Shown in pieces: positions 5,703 through 7,126 of a DNA stretch of 7,126 nt (position 1 is the stretch's first letter; every line of letters begins with the position of its first letter). The notes under the pieces are model-generated. The model was not told the origin of the DNA. It did no database searches and saw nothing but the letters and a program-made list of their open reading frames with translations. Location: contig DASYSL010000166.1 of NCBI GenBank assembly GCA_036003365.1, forward strand, positions 1 to 7,126. Direction: 5' to 3'. The position numbers and the translations under genes were made by a program. The stretch comes from DASYSL01 sp036003365. GTDB lineage: Bacteria > Eisenbacteria > RBG-16-71-46 > DASYSL01.

Positions 5703-6491
5703 ATGGATCTTAAGATCCGAAACAGGGCAGCGCTTGTTGGCGGGTCCTCGGCCGGGATCGGGCTGGCCTCGGCACGGGCGCTCGCGGCCGAGGGCGCGCG
5801 CGTGGCCATGGTCGCGAGGCGCGAGCCCGAACTCGAGCAGGCGGCTGATGCGCTCGCCAAGGAGTTCGGCGTCCAGACGCTCGCAATCCGTGCCGATCTC
5901 CAGGAACAGGGAGAGTGTGAGCGGGCGGTCGAGGAGACCGTGCGCGCGTTCGGCGCGCTCGACATCCTGGTGCCCAACGCCGGCGGACCCAAGGCAGGGC
6001 ATTTCGTGGAGCTTTCGCCCGAGGACTGGGAGAAGGGCTTCCGGCTGACCTTCCTGACCACGTCGCGGCTCATGCATGCGGCCATCCCCCACATGCAGAA
6101 GGGGGGCTGGGGGAGGATCGCGATCATCGGCTCGCTCGTGACCTCGGAGCCCAGGGCCGAGCTTGCGATCTCGAGCGGCGTGCGGCCCGGGCTCGTGGCG
6201 CTCACGCGCCTCCTGGCGCGGACGCACGGCAAGGACGGGATCACGATCAACATGGTGAGCCCGGGTTACACGAGGACGGAGCGCGTGATCGAAGTGGCCA
6301 ATGCCAAGCGCGAGGAGACGGGACGGGGAGCGATGCAGGCGCTGCGCGCCATCGCCGCCGACATCCCGGTCGGTCGCCTGGCCGAGCCCGAGGAGATCGG
6401 CGCCGTGGTCGCGTTTCTGTGCTCGGAGCAGGCGGCGTTCGTGAACGGAGTGAATCTCTTGGTCGACGGCGGTCAGGACCGGGGCATCTGA
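5703..6491 (+). CDS. Short-chain dehydrogenase/reductase family protein (FabG-like) lacking the standard catalytic residues
   Basis: This 262-residue protein has the complete classical SDR fold: a nucleotide-binding GGSSAGIG (13-20), ARR at 38-40 near the end of beta-2, PNAGG (91-95), an IIGS strand (S144), the post-active-site SPGYTRT (186-192), and a C-terminal VNGVNLLVDGG typical of FabG-like reductases. Gap-free comparison with E. coli FabG from N110 to K155 puts T116 at the catalytic Asn, S144 at the catalytic Ser, S157 at the catalytic Tyr and R161 at the catalytic Lys. Three of the four tetrad residues are therefore changed, and the first Thr of TGxxxGIG is Gly. Divergent FabG-like SDR subgroups without a perfect tetrad are known (I recall CDD BKR_like_SDR_like, cd05344). 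It may be an unusual reductase or a non-catalytic binding protein. The stop overlaps the next start (TGATG), so the two are probably co-translated. Confidence 0.9.
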   Translation: MDLKIRNRAALVGGSSAGIGLASARALAAEGARVAMVARREPELEQAADALAKEFGVQTLAIRADLQEQGECERAVEETVRAFGALDILVPNAGGPKAGHFVELSPEDWEKGFRLTFLTTSRLMHAAIPHMQKGGWGRIAIIGSLVTSEPRAELAISSGVRPGLVALTRLLARTHGKDGITINMVSPGYTRTERVIEVANAKREETGRGAMQALRAIAADIPVGRLAEPEEIGAVVAFLCSEQAAFVNGVNLLVDGGQDRGI

Positions 6492-7126
6492 TGAAGAAAC
6501 TGGGCTTGGCGCTCTCGGGCGGTGGATCGCGCGGCGCGGCGCACGTGGGCGTCATGCGCGTGCTCGAGCAGGCGCACATCCAACCCAGCTACATCGCCGG
6601 TACTTCGTGCGGCGCCATCGTGGGCGCATTCTACGCTGCCGGTGTCCCTCTTTCGAAGCAACTCGCGTTCGTCGACAGGCTGCGCTGGCGCTCGCTCCGC
6701 ATGCTCGGCATCCCACGCATGGGCTTCTTCCACTCGGGCGAGATGGAGCGCTATTTGGCCTCTACGTTGGGCGACAAGCGGCTCGAGGACCTGCCCATTC
6801 CCATGGCGATCGTGGCCACCGAGTTTCGTACCGCCCGGCCCGTCGTCATCCGCTCGGGCCCGGTGGCGCACGCGTTGAGCGCGTCCTCTGCCATTCCGGT
6901 GATCTTCTCGCCGGTGCTCGATGGCGAGAGCGTGCTCGTGGATGGCGGGCTCACCGACAATCTACCCGTGCAGGTGTGTCGCGGCATGGGCGCCGACGTG
7001 GTGCTCGCGGTGCGCGTGGTCTCGAGCTTCCACGAGCATCGCCGCTACCGAAATCTCTTCGATGTGGCCATGGGCACCCTCGATCTCCTGGTCAAGGAAT
7101 CGACGGAGCGCGGCTCCGAAGCCGCC
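6491..7126 (+). CDS. Patatin-like phospholipase (RssA/NTE-type), C-terminus cut by window edge
   Basis: Patatin-like enzymes are serine hydrolases with a Ser-Asp dyad that release fatty acids from phospholipids or other acyl esters. The visible 212 residues include the oxyanion-hole GGGSRG (10-15), the nucleophile elbow GTSCG with S39, and the DGG motif with the catalytic D151 followed by LTDNLPV, so the hydrolase core is complete. I see no signal peptide at the N-terminus (MKKLGLALSGGG is the first beta strand), which points to a cytoplasmic or membrane-associated enzyme. Bacterial RssA-like proteins are about 300 residues, so roughly a third may lie beyond 7126. The ATG shares its A with the SDR stop TGA, indicating translational coupling; a separate ribosome site is weak. 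Pairing with a FabG-like protein suggests a role in acyl-chain or lipid turnover, which is inference. The substrate is unknown. Confidence 0.93.
   Translation, partial: MKKLGLALSGGGSRGAAHVGVMRVLEQAHIQPSYIAGTSCGAIVGAFYAAGVPLSKQLAFVDRLRWRSLRMLGIPRMGFFHSGEMERYLASTLGDKRLEDLPIPMAIVATEFRTARPVVIRSGPVAHALSASSAIPVIFSPVLDGESVLVDGGLTDNLPVQVCRGMGADVVLAVRVVSSFHEHRRYRNLFDVAMGTLDLLVKESTERGSEAA

Noticed and set aside
5652..6253. Minus-strand open frames opposite the SDR gene
   Set aside because: Shadows of the SDR, which has an AGGAGG ribosome site and full SDR fold motifs.

Overview
The window is a compact GC-rich bacterial segment holding seven protein-coding genes in two divergent groups. GC-rich third positions, little spacer DNA, GTG and TTG starts backed by GGAGG ribosome sites, and long spurious antisense frames all fit a high-GC bacterium. 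The protein style (an E3 with an LLRGCIPTK redox loop, branched-chain-type E1 subunits) makes me think of an environmental lineage such as Acidobacteriota or a relative, but this is only an impression. I see no mobile elements, RNA genes or CRISPR.

Minus strand, about 5480 down to 1 and running off the left edge: an apparent operon for a 2-oxo acid dehydrogenase complex. Its order is E3 dihydrolipoyl dehydrogenase (lpdA), octanoyltransferase (lipB), E1 alpha, E1 beta and E2 (3'-truncated). Gaps are short (26, 14 and 29 bases) and lpdA overlaps lipB by 44 bases. Together the genes encode all three catalytic components plus the enzyme that starts lipoylation of E2. Motifs in E1 alpha (GEG instead of GDG; STPxSEQ; RVDGND) and E1 beta (YFEPKxLYR) look more like the branched-chain 2-oxo acid dehydrogenase family than classical pyruvate dehydrogenase, so the substrate is left open.

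Intergenic 5481-5702 (222 bases): the shared divergent control region. It holds three TGATACGG-like direct repeats spaced exactly 11 bases apart, a candidate promoter for the lpdA operon, and a strong ribosome site for the plus-strand genes.

Plus strand, 5703 to the right edge: a divergent short-chain dehydrogenase/reductase whose catalytic Asn, Tyr and Lys are all replaced, coupled by a TGATG stop/start overlap to a patatin-like phospholipase that is cut by the window end.

Most of the window is core metabolism. The points most worth a second look are the degenerate SDR paired with the patatin, the 11-base repeats between the two transcription units, and lipB placed inside the dehydrogenase operon.
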